From JACKAQ01 sp965227145 (GTDB taxonomy: Bacteria > Calditrichota > Calditrichia > RBG-13-44-9 > J075): a stretch of 64,000 bases of DNA. A program made the translations under genes and the position numbers. Shown in pieces: positions 18,838 through 28,057 of this stretch. The stretch lies in the NCBI GenBank assembly GCA_965227145.1, contig OZ245730.1, positions 3,038,001 through 3,102,000 of the forward strand. Reading direction: 5' to 3'. The stretch's first letter is position 1. Every line of letters starts with the position of its first letter. A model generated the notes under the pieces. It worked only from the letters and a program-made list of their open reading frames with translations. It made no database searches and was not told the DNA's origin.

Positions 18838-19866
18838 TTAGTTGAAAACCAATCCTAAAGAGAAGCGATGAACGCTTTCCAGAATTCCCCAGTCGGAATA
18901 TGCGTAATCGATACGAAATCCGAGGCTGGTCGGTGTCTGATAATCAATGCCGCCACCGAGGGTCAACCCATTAATTCCGGTATCTTCGAACGCATTTTCA
19001 TAACCACCGCGCAGGAAAACAGTTCCCGCAAAACCGTATTCGATACCAAAACCCATGCTTTCGGTCGAGTTGCTGGGGTGTAATAAATCGGTGGTCAGCG
19101 TTACTTCCGAAAAAGAGCCGAGTTGTTTGGAGTATGAAATACCGGCACGGAAAATCTGCGGCAGCGGATAAGACCCGACTTTGTAGGAAACGGGCACATT
19201 GTCGATTGTTGTGACATTTTCGTTCGGGTCGAGCACGGTATCCAGATCGCGACCGTCCAAACGAATCTGACCGCCAAAATTGCTGATGCTCATGCCAAGT
19301 TTCATGCCTTCAACCGGTGTCAGATAAAATATACCCAAATCAATTGCGGTGGTACCGCCACTGACATTGAATATCTTTTCGTTGATATATTTTCCGGTGA
19401 GGCCGAAGCTGAACCTGTCGGTCAGTGATTGTGCGTAAGTAACGCCAACAGCAAAGCTTCTCGCACCGTAGGTTAAGCCATTTCCTTCGGGATTTTCGAC
19501 CGTTCGGACAGGTTGCTCCCCAAAATCGAGCATTGTGAAGCTGACGCCGATAGCTGCATTAAACATTGGTAACGGCATGGAGGTCGCCAAATATTCGAAA
19601 TTCGTGCCAACCAGCCATTCGTTGTGCATCAATTCCAACTGGATATTGTTCATCCAAACAATACCCGCAGGGTTGTAATACATCGCAGTCGGATCGTTTG
19701 ATAGCGCGGTGTAAGCCCCGCCCATCGCCATTGCTCTTGCGCCGACACCAATTTCAAGAAAAGCGGCTGCGTTGGTTCCAACATTGCTGACTTCCGTTTG
19801 AAATTGCCCGAAAGCGGAATAACCCAACACTGTCAGCATCAGAATTATATGTTTGATTTTAAGCAT
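18838..19866 (-). CDS. PorV/PorQ-family outer-membrane protein
   Basis: The 342-residue product has a signal peptide (cut near AFGQ) and an N-terminal region typical of the PorV/PorQ family: AAAFLEIGVGARAMAMGGAYTALSNDPTAMYYNPAG. The rest is a FadL-like beta barrel ending RFSLGLVFN. In Bacteroidota, PorV is the outer-membrane shuttle that carries T9SS cargo from the translocon to the attachment complex. Several T9SS cargo proteins in this window make that role plausible, but the family has many paralogues in FCB bacteria and this one sits in an operon with a TonB receptor and a large secreted protein, so it may serve only them. Confidence 0.85.
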   Translation of the reverse strand: MLKIKHIILMLTVLGYSAFGQFQTEVSNVGTNAAAFLEIGVGARAMAMGGAYTALSNDPTAMYYNPAGIVWMNNIQLELMHNEWLVGTNFEYLATSMPLPMFNAAIGVSFTMLDFGEQPVRTVENPEGNGLTYGARSFAVGVTYAQSLTDRFSFGLTGKYINEKIFNVSGGTTAIDLGIFYLTPVEGMKLGMSISNFGGQIRLDGRDLDTVLDPNENVTTIDNVPVSYKVGSYPLPQIFRAGISYSKQLGSFSEVTLTTDLLHPSNSTESMGFGIEYGFAGTVFLRGGYENAFEDTGINGLTLGGGIDYQTPTSLGFRIDYAYSDWGILESVHRFSLGLVFN

Positions 19867-19923
19867 TTTATTACCCTATCATTTACAAAGTTCTTGAAAA
19901 TCCGTCATCAAACGCATTCATAT

Positions 19924-22900
19924 TTATTTGATAATTGCCAATTTGCCGGTTTTTACACCGATTCCGGGCGCTTCAACGGCATAAAAATATATACCGAATG
20001 CAACTTCCAAACCGTCTCTTGTGCGTAAATCCCATGTACGACGGCGATTGCTGGTAGATGCGTTGTGCTCCAGCTCCCGAACAAATTTACCCGATGCAGT
20101 GAAGATTTTGATTGTGCATTTTTCCGGTAAATTTACAAATTCAACTTTACGATCGCCGCGGCCTTCATCGCGATTGACAACCAATCGTTCGTCAAGGTTG
20201 TATGCGATGTAGGGGTCAGGAACGACGTAAATATCATCGAGTTCGCTTTTGGCCATTTCTGTGTTTACGGCATTACCAAAGAGTTCAAATTCAAGAACAT
20301 CTTCCCGGTCAAATGTTTTACGGGTTACGATTTTGTAAACATCGCCATTTTCCGGGCTAATAAATTGAGAAGAGTCCAGCCCTGCCGGATAATCAAACAC
20401 AAATCGATAGAGGTTTTTACGTCCCTGAATCGGTTTGACAATTGTGATGTCGTCGCTTTGATCCAGTTTACCAACTTCGTTCCGGTCGAATATGAAAAAG
20501 TCCATCTGAATTTCATTTCCGGCATCGGTTACATCCCAAATCTGGAAATTGACCGGGCGGCGCGTTACTGATGAGTCCGCATTTTCACCCAACACGCGGA
20601 TTTCAAAATCGCTTTTGACACGGAAGTAACTCGGTTCTGTTCTGTCCAGCAGTTTCAGGGTCGAGTTGCCATTTGTCCATCCGGATTTTGTGGTATCGAT
20701 ATTGGTGGTATCGTTTTGCAAAAGGAAATAAAATCCTTCGACAATGGCATCATCTGATTTGGCGTTGTTTGCCGGATCTGACAAATTTAAAACGGTCGCA
20801 TTTTTACTGATCGATTCCAGTTTTACGCGGCTCAATTCGCCGGTATAATTGGCGGAATCGAGGAAAACATATCTGCCGTCATCTTCAAAAGTAACCCGAT
20901 AACGGGCACCATTTTGCATGAGCAGCGGGTTGTAAACTTCAATCGAAACCGAACCGGTTGCGTTGCCTTCGACTAAATCGACCTGGTTATCTTTCATTCC
21001 GGGTGCTTCCCATCCGGCTAACAATTCCGTCGGGATTACACGAGCCGTGTTTCTATCGAACGCTATTGCGCGCCCTAAAAGGTCTACCTGAACATTGATC
21101 GGTGTTTCCGTCGGTGCAATATCAGCGAGGTCGCGTAATGTGGAATCACCCAGTAAGTCGAAAAATGAACTGTGATGTCCACGGTCAACTGCGGAAATAG
21201 CATAATAATATGTTCTGCCATTTGTGACATCGACTGAGTCGATGTAATAATGTTTGAGCCCGGAGTCGTTGCCCATATTGTAAGTTGTGCCAAGGTCGCT
21301 ATCGCTACCCAATTCACTGCCAAGACTAACCGGGTGCAAACCCTGAATACCGTTTGCTAAATCGTAAACAGCACGGGGTTTAAAGAGCAGCGGGTTGCCG
21401 AAGGCATCTGTAATGGTGCGAATATCTTCGAATGAAGGCACCGTTGATTTGTAAACATAATACGCTTCAAAATCGCGTTTGTAAATCGGGTCGAATGATT
21501 TTTCTGAAATATCATCCCACTGCAGATAAACTTTGTCATCGCCAGCCGTTGCTGTAAGTGTGGATTGGCTGGGCGGTTTGGCAAAGTTGTAATCGTTATC
21601 GTAAATAATCTGCATTGTTTTTTTGTTACGCAATGCATCCGGGAAATCGTTACCGAACACCAGCGCGATGGCGTAGCTGTGAGTCTCTTTCCGGGATTAA
21701 CCGTTTACGACACGCTCTTTAAATTCTACCATACCGCTGCCGTAAACAAATGCAACGTCCGTTGCCCAGTCCGGATCGCGGGAAATGAGACTGTCCGGAT
21801 TCGGTTGGAGGCGTTGCCAATATTCCTGATCGTTATCCATACAGCATGTATAAGCATGGAATGATACTGACGTTAAACCAACCTGATCCGATTCATCGTT
21901 ATCTGTAAATTCAAAATCGGGCTCGTTGGGCGTCGGTAATCCATCAGCTTCACCGGCGTCCGGACCGGGATAACCAACTTCTTCCGGTCCAAGTCCGTCA
22001 AAACCAACGTCGTCGTTGATCCGGTCGATATCCAGTTGTCCGTTTCCGTTAACATCTTCGCCTTCATCGAGCACACGGTTGTAGTTCACATCTTCATTTG
22101 TGAACACACCGTCGCCATCCAAATCTTCCCATGTATCCCAATCGCTATCGTCATCCACACCATTTGACTGGCTTTCGTCGATCAATCCGTCCAGATCGTT
22201 ATCGATGCCGTCAAAGGATAAGCCGGGGCTTTCCAAAAAGGCAAAACCGAAATAGCCTGTCGGGAATCCGGTATCGGGATCGCGTCCGCTTTTGTTCCAG
22301 GTGTAAGTGATGTCATCCAACGTTTGGGCATCTGCGTCGTTACCGGTGTTGATTCCCATATCCGGGTCAACCATCATCCCGACAACCGATTTTTCGATAT
22401 CTTTACCCTGATTGGTGATGTCGTAAAGGTTTATCAACAAATCTTCCGCCAAACGGCCGTTCCACTGATAGGATCGAACTTCAATTTCCATCCCTAATCC
22501 GCGTTTGCCATCCGGCCAGTTTCTGGTGTCGCCTTCAAATGGATAGTATAAAAATTGGTCATTTTCATAATCGTTCATTACATAATATGTTTCCTGATCC
22601 GCACGCGGCTTTGCGCCGTTTTCGCCATTCCAGCGTCCCGCGCGAACGCCGGGAACGTTATCGCCAATCTGGCGGGTATCGCCTTCGTAGGATTGTGCCG
22701 GCCAATATTCCGGCCAGGTTTCTTTCCGTGCTGTTGTGGCAAACCAGCCAATCGCATTCCGCATCGAAAGATCCAATTCGCCGTTTCCGTTGAAATCTTC
22801 GATCGGTTGCAAAATGCCATCACCTTCGCCGGGATCATTTGTTCCCGGTTCGCCATCTTCGCCCACATCTTCGCTGATACCGTAAACGAGCGGCGTGCGC

Positions 22901-23415
22901 AAAGAGCTCGGAATATCCAGGTTGTAATATCCGGGAATCGGCTGCCAAATGGCAAGGTGCGGGCGTGGTTGGTTCACACGGTTTCCATTTCCAAAATCAT
23001 ACGGATCGGAAATAATCGCGATCGGGTTTCCGTTAACATCGTTAACTTCTGCCGCAACGTAAAAGAAACCGCCAAAAATTGAAGGTACCTGCTGCGCGCC
23101 TTTTGGCCACGCGAGGTAGTTTCCGCGATTGTTGCCATCTCCGTTTGAGAGCAAGCCACGGTTATCAATTTGACCAGTTACCAGATTACCATCAATAAAA
23201 AGCGTTCTGTAATAAATCCGGTTGCCTTCTTCTTCCTGACTGGTTTTGGACAGCCGGTTGTATTGGCCACGGGAGCTTTGGAGAGAATTGTTTGTTCTTT
23301 CGCCAGATTTTTCATTTTTGTCTTTTTCGGAAGCCTCGGCAAAAACCAGACTGTTTCCTGCAAAAGCCAAAATGAAAACGTATATAGAACACTGAACTAA
23401 AAATCGCTTAAGCAT
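19924..23415 (-). pseudogene. Large secreted surface protein interrupted by one in-frame TAA codon
   Basis: Read from 23415, the frame is open for 572 codons, meets TAA at 21697-21699, and continues in the same frame for a further 590 codons to 19924. The codons after the stop (SRKETHSYAIALVFGND...) continue sensibly, so this is one gene with a nonsense change, not two genes. The downstream half has only a GTG (21660) and no ribosome site. Part 1 has a signal peptide and calcium-binding-like Asp/Asn-rich repeats (DLDGDGVFTNEDVNYN, DVNGNGQLD). Part 2 has a fibronectin type III-like domain (TATAGDDKVYLQWDD) and a C-terminal beta domain (IYFYAVEAP... KLAIIK) like a sorting domain. It lies between the TonB receptor and PorV-like genes. 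It may be a real pseudogene, a sequencing error, or a read-through product. The TAA-T context favours efficient termination. Confidence 0.75.
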
Positions 23416-23480
23416 TTAATTACCTCATTATATAAAATCTTCGTATTCTCTATTCCAGTTTTTTATCTGCCAAATCCGGT

Positions 23481-26384
23481 TTAGAATTTGAATTCAAAAC
23501 CGACTTGCACTTTTCTGGGAGCAGAGAAAAAGTCTGGTCGTAAATCTGCTTCCTGAAAGGAGATAACATTTTCGCTCTCAATTTCGCCCACCATTACTTC
23601 TGTAATTTCCGGTAAACGAGCATTTTCATCGGCTTTACCACTGGCGGCAAAAACATTTTCCGCGTTCAAGTGATCAAAAATGTTATCAACTTTGAAAAAC
23701 AGAACGCTCTTTAATCCGGCAAGATTGAGATTTTTCTTTGCCTTCAAATCGATACTCCAGCTCAGCGGCTTGTTTGCGGAGTTACGAAATTCGCGTTCGT
23801 TCAACCCAAAATTTTCCAGAAAATCGGGTGAGAACGGTGTGTTGGAATCCAGAAATCCTGTAATACCGACACTCCAGTTGTTGGGCTGCACAAAATTCAC
23901 ATAACAATTGAAGGTGTGACGTTGATCCCAATCCAGCGGAGCCACCTGACGATCGACAAAAACTTCCGTCGCACCGGTTACACTCGGTGTGGCGTTTACC
24001 AAAAACAACTCGGTCGGATCGGAGTTGCTACCGTTGGTGAAAGCCATTGTGTAGTTCATTCCGCCATTGAAATTCCCGGAACGTTTGGTAACGTCCACAA
24101 CAATACCTTTGGACAAGCCATAATCGCGATTGACAAACCGGGTATATTTCACACCGTCAACTGTTTGAACTTGTTCGATACCGAGCAAATTCCGGAAATC
24201 TTTATAATATGCGCTGATGTTTACAGCGATCGAAGTTCCGATACCTTGCTGCAAACCGATCTCATAAGCGACTGTTTTTTCCGGCTCCAAATCCGCGTTA
24301 CCGAGCAACCTGTCTTCCAAATCGATCGGTGAAAGGCTAACCAACGGCTGATTGAACATCCGGCCGTGCGGCGGCATTTGGAAAAAGTGACCGTATGATG
24401 CCCTGAATGCGCCTTGCGAGGAAATCGGGAACGAAATTGCAAACCGCGGACTGAGCTGTGATTTGACAGAAGACTGAACCAGATTCTGTTCCGAACCGAC
24501 CAGCGAAGCTTCGGCGCGATAGTTTGCGGGAACTTTTTCGTTTGGGTTAAAATAATCGTAACGCACACCGGCGTTCAGAATGATATCGGAGCCAAGTTCC
24601 AGTTTATCCTGTAGATAGAATGCCATTTCGAAAGGCTTGTTTGAATAATCGCTATAGGATTCAACTTCTTCACGACCAACTTCACGAACCCGGGTCGTAT
24701 CAAAAATGGTTTCCCAGTTTCGCCAGTATAAATTCAACGAGCTCCAGTAATCGTCAAAGGACATACCGCGCGGGTTTACAAAATTATCCAGCGGCCAATC
24801 GTTATTTTCCCATGCGGAGGTTAATTGGAATCCGCGATTGTAGATATCATAATAATGTTGTGTGACCGAAAATCCGGCTTTGATCAGGTTTATTTTGTCA
24901 ATTTGCCAGTTGAAATCGCCCTGAAAAGCATATTTATCAACATAATTGCGACCGTCTGCATTGGTGTATAAACCGGACGATCCACCGATGTTAAATTGCG
25001 TTCCACCCGACAGATTTGTGGTTGTAATAATGAATGGCGCAACCATTATACCGTCATCGCCGGGGAATTGGGCAATTTTATTGTCTTTTCTGAAATATGT
25101 ATCGCCATCATCTCGTTGATAGGATGCGGCAAAATTGTAAAAGAAATTATCGCTGGGAAAATGCTGAAAACGCAGGAAATGCGAATACCGCCAATCTTGG
25201 GCTGTCTGGCGATTATCCGGCGAAAATACGTTCACCCTTGCGGATGAGCCATGCGACTCGCGATAGGAACCAAATCCGGTGTAAGCGACTGTAATTTTTG
25301 GGGTTAACGAATACGTCAATTTGGCTTGCAGCGATCCGTAATCGGAAGTAACCGCCGGACCGGTTGAACCGTCACCGGTGATGAGCGAATCCGGAACCCG
25401 GATAACGCCACCAGCCTGAAGATTGTCTTTCGCCCATTCGCGATATGCGGCAATTCTCCAGCCGTCTTCCGAACTGAAACGCCGCTTATACCATTGAACG
25501 CTTTCGCTATTGTTGTAGCGACCAGTAATGAAAAATCCAAGTTTATCCGACAAAATCGGACCTGTCAGGCTGAACTGAACGTTCTGTTCGGCAACAGCAT
25601 CAAAATTATTCACATTGCTGTAAATGTTGGTTTTGTTACTCAGCCAGTCACCTGCATAATATTCAACATTCCCGCTGAATTTGGCAGCCGGTCGGCGGGT
25701 TACAATATTTACAACCCCGGATTGTGCCTGACCATATTCTGCGTTAAATGTTCCGGTAATCACTTCCAGTTCGGCAACCATATTGTTGTCAACTTCGACC
25801 AAACTACCGCCGTTTTGCGCAAAACTATTGTTTACCGCAACGCCATCGACAACATAGGAAACCTCACGAGCGCGACCGCCGCGGAAGTGCAATTGTCCAC
25901 CACTGCTGACCACACCGCTTTGCAACTGAATAATTTCGCTAAGTTCAGTTACCGGCAGCAAATCTACCGTTTCGGAAGTTACCACAGATGAACTGTGTGT
26001 TCTGTCGAGCTCAATTGCAGCGCGTTCGGCTTCGACCGTTACGGTTTCACCTTCAATTGCTGCAGAAGTCATTTTTATTTCCAATGTGGTCGTACGATCC
26101 ACACTAACCCGGACATTATTGAGGGTGGTTTCTTTATAGCCAACATAAAATACCGTCAATTTATATGCATCCGGTGACACGTTTAGAATAACAAAATATC
26201 CGTCAACATCTGTTGCGGCACCCAAATTTGTGCCTTCAAGTACAATGTTCGCACCAATTAATGGCTCGCCGGTATTTGCATCGACAACAGAGCCGGCTAT
26301 TTTACCCGTTGTTCCTGCATGCAGAACAACAAAACTCATCAGCAGAAAAAGCAGGATAATTGCGGTTGGTTTTTTATTGAACAT
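23481..26384 (-). CDS. TonB-dependent receptor with carboxypeptidase-regulatory-like N-terminal domain
   Basis: The 967-residue outer-membrane protein has a signal peptide (cut near LHAG). A CarboxypepD_reg-like beta-sandwich follows (about 25-110, IAGSVVDANTGEPLIGANIVLEGTNLG). The plug domain comes next (about 120-240, with LHFRGGRAREVSYVVDGVAVNN and GQAQSGVVNIVTRR). A 22-strand barrel follows and ends in Phe (VQVGFEFKF), as outer-membrane barrels do. It imports or handles a ligand at the outer membrane with energy from TonB-ExbBD. No FeoB- or siderophore-specific sign is present. It is second in a minus-strand operon: lipoprotein, this receptor, broken surface protein, PorV-like protein, PpiC-like protein. 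The set suggests a surface uptake or assembly complex. The substrate is unknown. Confidence 0.9.
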   Translation of the reverse strand: MFNKKPTAIILLFLLMSFVVLHAGTTGKIAGSVVDANTGEPLIGANIVLEGTNLGAATDVDGYFVILNVSPDAYKLTVFYVGYKETTLNNVRVSVDRTTTLEIKMTSAAIEGETVTVEAERAAIELDRTHSSSVVTSETVDLLPVTELSEIIQLQSGVVSSGGQLHFRGGRAREVSYVVDGVAVNNSFAQNGGSLVEVDNNMVAELEVITGTFNAEYGQAQSGVVNIVTRRPAAKFSGNVEYYAGDWLSNKTNIYSNVNNFDAVAEQNVQFSLTGPILSDKLGFFITGRYNNSESVQWYKRRFSSEDGWRIAAYREWAKDNLQAGGVIRVPDSLITGDGSTGPAVTSDYGSLQAKLTYSLTPKITVAYTGFGSYRESHGSSARVNVFSPDNRQTAQDWRYSHFLRFQHFPSDNFFYNFAASYQRDDGDTYFRKDNKIAQFPGDDGIMVAPFIITTTNLSGGTQFNIGGSSGLYTNADGRNYVDKYAFQGDFNWQIDKINLIKAGFSVTQHYYDIYNRGFQLTSAWENNDWPLDNFVNPRGMSFDDYWSSLNLYWRNWETIFDTTRVREVGREEVESYSDYSNKPFEMAFYLQDKLELGSDIILNAGVRYDYFNPNEKVPANYRAEASLVGSEQNLVQSSVKSQLSPRFAISFPISSQGAFRASYGHFFQMPPHGRMFNQPLVSLSPIDLEDRLLGNADLEPEKTVAYEIGLQQGIGTSIAVNISAYYKDFRNLLGIEQVQTVDGVKYTRFVNRDYGLSKGIVVDVTKRSGNFNGGMNYTMAFTNGSNSDPTELFLVNATPSVTGATEVFVDRQVAPLDWDQRHTFNCYVNFVQPNNWSVGITGFLDSNTPFSPDFLENFGLNEREFRNSANKPLSWSIDLKAKKNLNLAGLKSVLFFKVDNIFDHLNAENVFAASGKADENARLPEITEVMVGEIESENVISFQEADLRPDFFSAPRKVQVGFEFKF

Positions 26385-26447
26385 TAATTATGCTCCTATA
26401 TTCGCTTAAACAATTTGTTCATCTCTAAATCAAATTTAATCAACAAC

Positions 26448-27083
26448 TTATCTTTTCAGAAAAGTTGTGAATACCTGTGCTGCCTGTGTGCTGCCGTCAC
26501 TAAACTGGAAGAACGGCGTTTGCCCGACAATAACCAAAGAATCGAGGCTGGCAGAATAATCGATAATAGCATAATCCAGCGGTCCGGTAAGCAATGATCC
26601 CTGGTTGGAATCTGCGGAATCCGAAACAATGATCATTTTTTCGTTATACACATCCAGTAAACCGGTTTCATTTATCTGTTGTTGCCCTGCCACCAATGTA
26701 TCCCCGGGGCGCACCAAAACAACGCCTGAAACGACCGAATAATTATATCTGCCGGCTGCGGAGATGGCCATGACCTGCTCACCAACAACGCTGTAGGCCA
26801 AATAGAATACACCATTCAGATCTATCGAATCAGGCGAGAGCTGAACCAGATCGCCAACCCGGACAGTATCCGTAAGACCGGTTGTTTGCCCGATTGCGAC
26901 AGTATTTAACAAGTCCCAATTACCTGCATAATCCGATATTTCGGGACCGGTATATGCGGTAAATCCCGGTTCATTTGGCTCCAATGCATCATTACAGCTG
27001 TAAAAAACAAGAGCCATTAGTATTCCCCAAATTGCCATATACAATGACAATTTGTTCATGCTTGGATTGTGTCTTTGCTTCAT
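26448..27083 (-). CDS. Hypothetical lipoprotein, first gene of the TonB-receptor operon
   Basis: The 211-residue product starts at ATG 27083, with GGAG six bases upstream in the transcript. The N-terminus is basic, then hydrophobic, and ends in a lipobox (VFYSC), followed by an acidic linker (NDALEPNEPG), as is usual for lipoproteins sent to the outer membrane. The remainder is predicted beta-rich with repeated short strands (VVLVRPGDTLVAGQQQI, DYAIIDYSASLDSLVIVG) but matches no family I can name. It is 63 bases before the TonB receptor gene and probably co-transcribed. A surface accessory role to the receptor is an inference from position only. Confidence 0.7.
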   Translation of the reverse strand: MKQRHNPSMNKLSLYMAIWGILMALVFYSCNDALEPNEPGFTAYTGPEISDYAGNWDLLNTVAIGQTTGLTDTVRVGDLVQLSPDSIDLNGVFYLAYSVVGEQVMAISAAGRYNYSVVSGVVLVRPGDTLVAGQQQINETGLLDVYNEKMIIVSDSADSNQGSLLTGPLDYAIIDYSASLDSLVIVGQTPFFQFSDGSTQAAQVFTTFLKR

Positions 27084-27139
27084 GCAGTTCTCCATAAATA
27101 GTCCAGCTATTTGTAATTATCAGGCGGATTTATTCGACA

Positions 27140-27167
27140 ATTTTAACCGATGCGAAACCAATCGCAA
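27140..27167 (-). promoter_or_regulatory. Possible promoter of the minus-strand TonB-receptor operon
   Basis: On the minus strand, TTGCGA (27167-27162) and TAAAAT (27145-27140) are spaced 16 bases apart and lie about 57 bases upstream of the start codon at 27083. The match is moderate. Confidence 0.35.
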
Positions 27168-27561
27168 AAAGCAGGCGGCTAAAAAAATGCGACAATTTGG
27201 TTTGACAAAAATTACTGTTTAGTGATCATCTATGTGTAGAGGCGTTGCGATCAAAATGGCTGTGTTTAAAATGTTGGGTCAACACAGTCAGTTAATACTG
27301 TTGATAATTGGGGAAGCAAAAACAGCTTGCTTCGGGGTAACACGGGTCAATTACGCTGCACTCTTTCCACACGGATAAGAATTTACGAAATAATCCCTTA
27401 AATGCAACTCTTTGAAACAATTTTTTACATTTTTCGTAGGGAACTTTTTATTACGATTTCACTGTTCACCGTAAATGATGCATCTTTGAATTTTTGTGCT
27501 GAATATTTCTCGATGGGTAAAACAATAGCAAATAAAATTTATGGTGCCACAAAAAAACTGT
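27168..27561. other. 394-base intergenic region between divergent operons
   Basis: The region is AT-rich. TTGACA at 27202-27207 has no suitable -10 box. A 66-codon frame at 27402-27602 has no ribosome site and runs through the metY promoter, so I do not call it a gene. No strong hairpin or repeat was seen. Confidence 0.4.
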
Positions 27562-27590
27562 TTGACAACCCGATTCGAAATGATTATACT
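27562..27590 (+). promoter_or_regulatory. Near-consensus promoter of the metY-lysC-metX operon
   Basis: TTGACA (27562-27567, 6 of 6) and TATACT (27585-27590, 5 of 6) are exactly 17 bases apart. Transcription should start near 27597, a few bases before the ribosome site of the leader peptide. No promoter of similar quality lies between the leader terminator and the riboswitch, so this one should serve the whole operon. Confidence 0.8.
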
Positions 27591-27610
27591 TTTGCGAAAT
27601 AAAGGAATGA

Positions 27611-27688
27611 ATGATGAACAACGCTTTTCCGAAATCTCTGTTTATTGCAAAAATGTGCTGCATGTGCATGTGTATTTGTATGAGATGA
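27611..27688 (+). CDS. Cys/Met-rich leader peptide of a transcription attenuator
   Basis: A 25-codon frame (or 24 codons from the second ATG at 27614) follows AAAGGA at 27601-27606. Its product ends MCCMCMCICMR: five Cys and four Met in the last eleven residues, a composition not expected by chance. Cys codons start at 27656, 27659, 27665, 27671 and 27677; the stop is at 27686-27688. Like trpL or hisL, its translation is proposed to measure charged tRNA, here for Cys and perhaps Met. Ribosome stalling at the Cys codons would leave the strand at 27692-27703 free, whereas a ribosome at the stop codon would cover it. The peptide itself probably has no other role. An overlapping frame from 27607 lacks any such pattern. 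Confidence 0.75.
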   Translation: MMNNAFPKSLFIAKMCCMCMCICMR

Positions 27689-27691
27689 TTC

Positions 27692-27738
27692 GGAAGGGTG
27701 ATTTGTAACTAATATTAGAAATTAATCACAGCCCTTCC
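27692..27738 (+). promoter_or_regulatory. Antiterminator of the leader-peptide attenuator
   Basis: GGAAGGG (27692-27698) pairs with CCCTTCC (27732-27738), and the adjacent TGATT (27699-27703) pairs with AATCA (27724-27728), leaving a three-base bulge. The second strand is also the 5' arm of the terminator at 27730-27760, so the two structures exclude each other. The first strand begins 4 bases after the leader stop codon and would be masked by a terminating ribosome. Confidence 0.7.
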
Positions 27739-27760
27739 AGGCATCTCGGAAGGGCTTTTT
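27730..27760 (+). terminator. Attenuator terminator upstream of the SAM riboswitch
   Basis: AGCCCTTCC (27730-27738) pairs with GGAAGGGCT (27748-27756), with a 9-base loop, followed by a T run (27756-27760). It stands between the leader peptide and the riboswitch, with no full-length gene before it, which marks it as a regulatory terminator. Confidence 0.8.
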
Positions 27761-27811
27761 AATAATGGACTAAATTGCGTATGTAAACACGTTTAGCAAA
27801 ACATAAAATAG

Positions 27812-27918
27812 CTCTTATCGAGAAAGGCTGAGGGAAAGGCCCTGTGAAGCCTTAGCAACCTGTCAGGATATTTTAGGACAAGGTGCTAATTCCTACCCCG
27901 TATGGGGAAAGATGAGAG
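27812..27918 (+). promoter_or_regulatory. SAM-I (S-box) riboswitch
   Basis: All S-box landmarks are present: P1 CTCTTATC (27812-27819) with GATGAGAG (27911-27918), the P2 region GGCTGAGGGAAAGGCCC, GAAGCCTTAGCAACC, the P3 hairpin, AAGGTGCTAATTCC, and the P4 hairpin CCCC-GTAT-GGGG before AAAGAT. The aptamer binds S-adenosylmethionine and then favours P1. When P1 is open, GGAAAGAT (27906-27913) can pair with ATCTTTCC (27947-27954) and AGAGG (27917-27921) with CCTCT (27937-27941), an antiterminator that breaks the terminator at 27934-27972. High SAM therefore turns the operon off at the transcription level. Confidence 0.95.
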
Positions 27919-27933
27919 AGGTGAGTATTTTTT

Positions 27934-27972
27934 AATCCTCTATCGAATCTTTCCGGTAGAGGATTTTTTTTT
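27934..27972 (+). terminator. Expression-platform terminator of the SAM riboswitch
   Basis: AATCCTCTATCG (27934-27945) pairs with CGGTAGAGGATT (27954-27965), 12 pairs with one wobble, followed by a run of T residues to 27972. It is used when SAM is bound. Confidence 0.9.
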
Positions 27973-28057
27973 GACCAAAAAATGAAAAAAAGCGATATCC
28001 CGGGAAAAATTTCGCTTGAACACATAAATCATCACATAAATCAGGAGTATTTGTATC

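Noticed and set aside
22062..22167. Asp/Asn-rich DGDG stretches as dockerin domains
   Set aside because: The calcium-loop-like repeats lack the paired dockerin layout and no cohesin or scaffoldin gene is nearby.
27402..27602. 66-codon frame upstream of the metY promoter
   Set aside because: No ribosome site, and it runs through the near-consensus promoter at 27562-27590.
27607..27708. Overlapping 33-codon frame in the leader region (MNDEQRF...)
   Set aside because: It starts only one base after the ribosome-site GGA, shows no amino-acid bias, and its stop lies beyond the antiterminator strand; the frame one base on explains the region far better.
27804..27809. TAAAAT as an internal promoter just before the riboswitch
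   Set aside because: No -35 box at a fitting distance except a poor TGTAAA, and transcription would start inside P1 of the aptamer.
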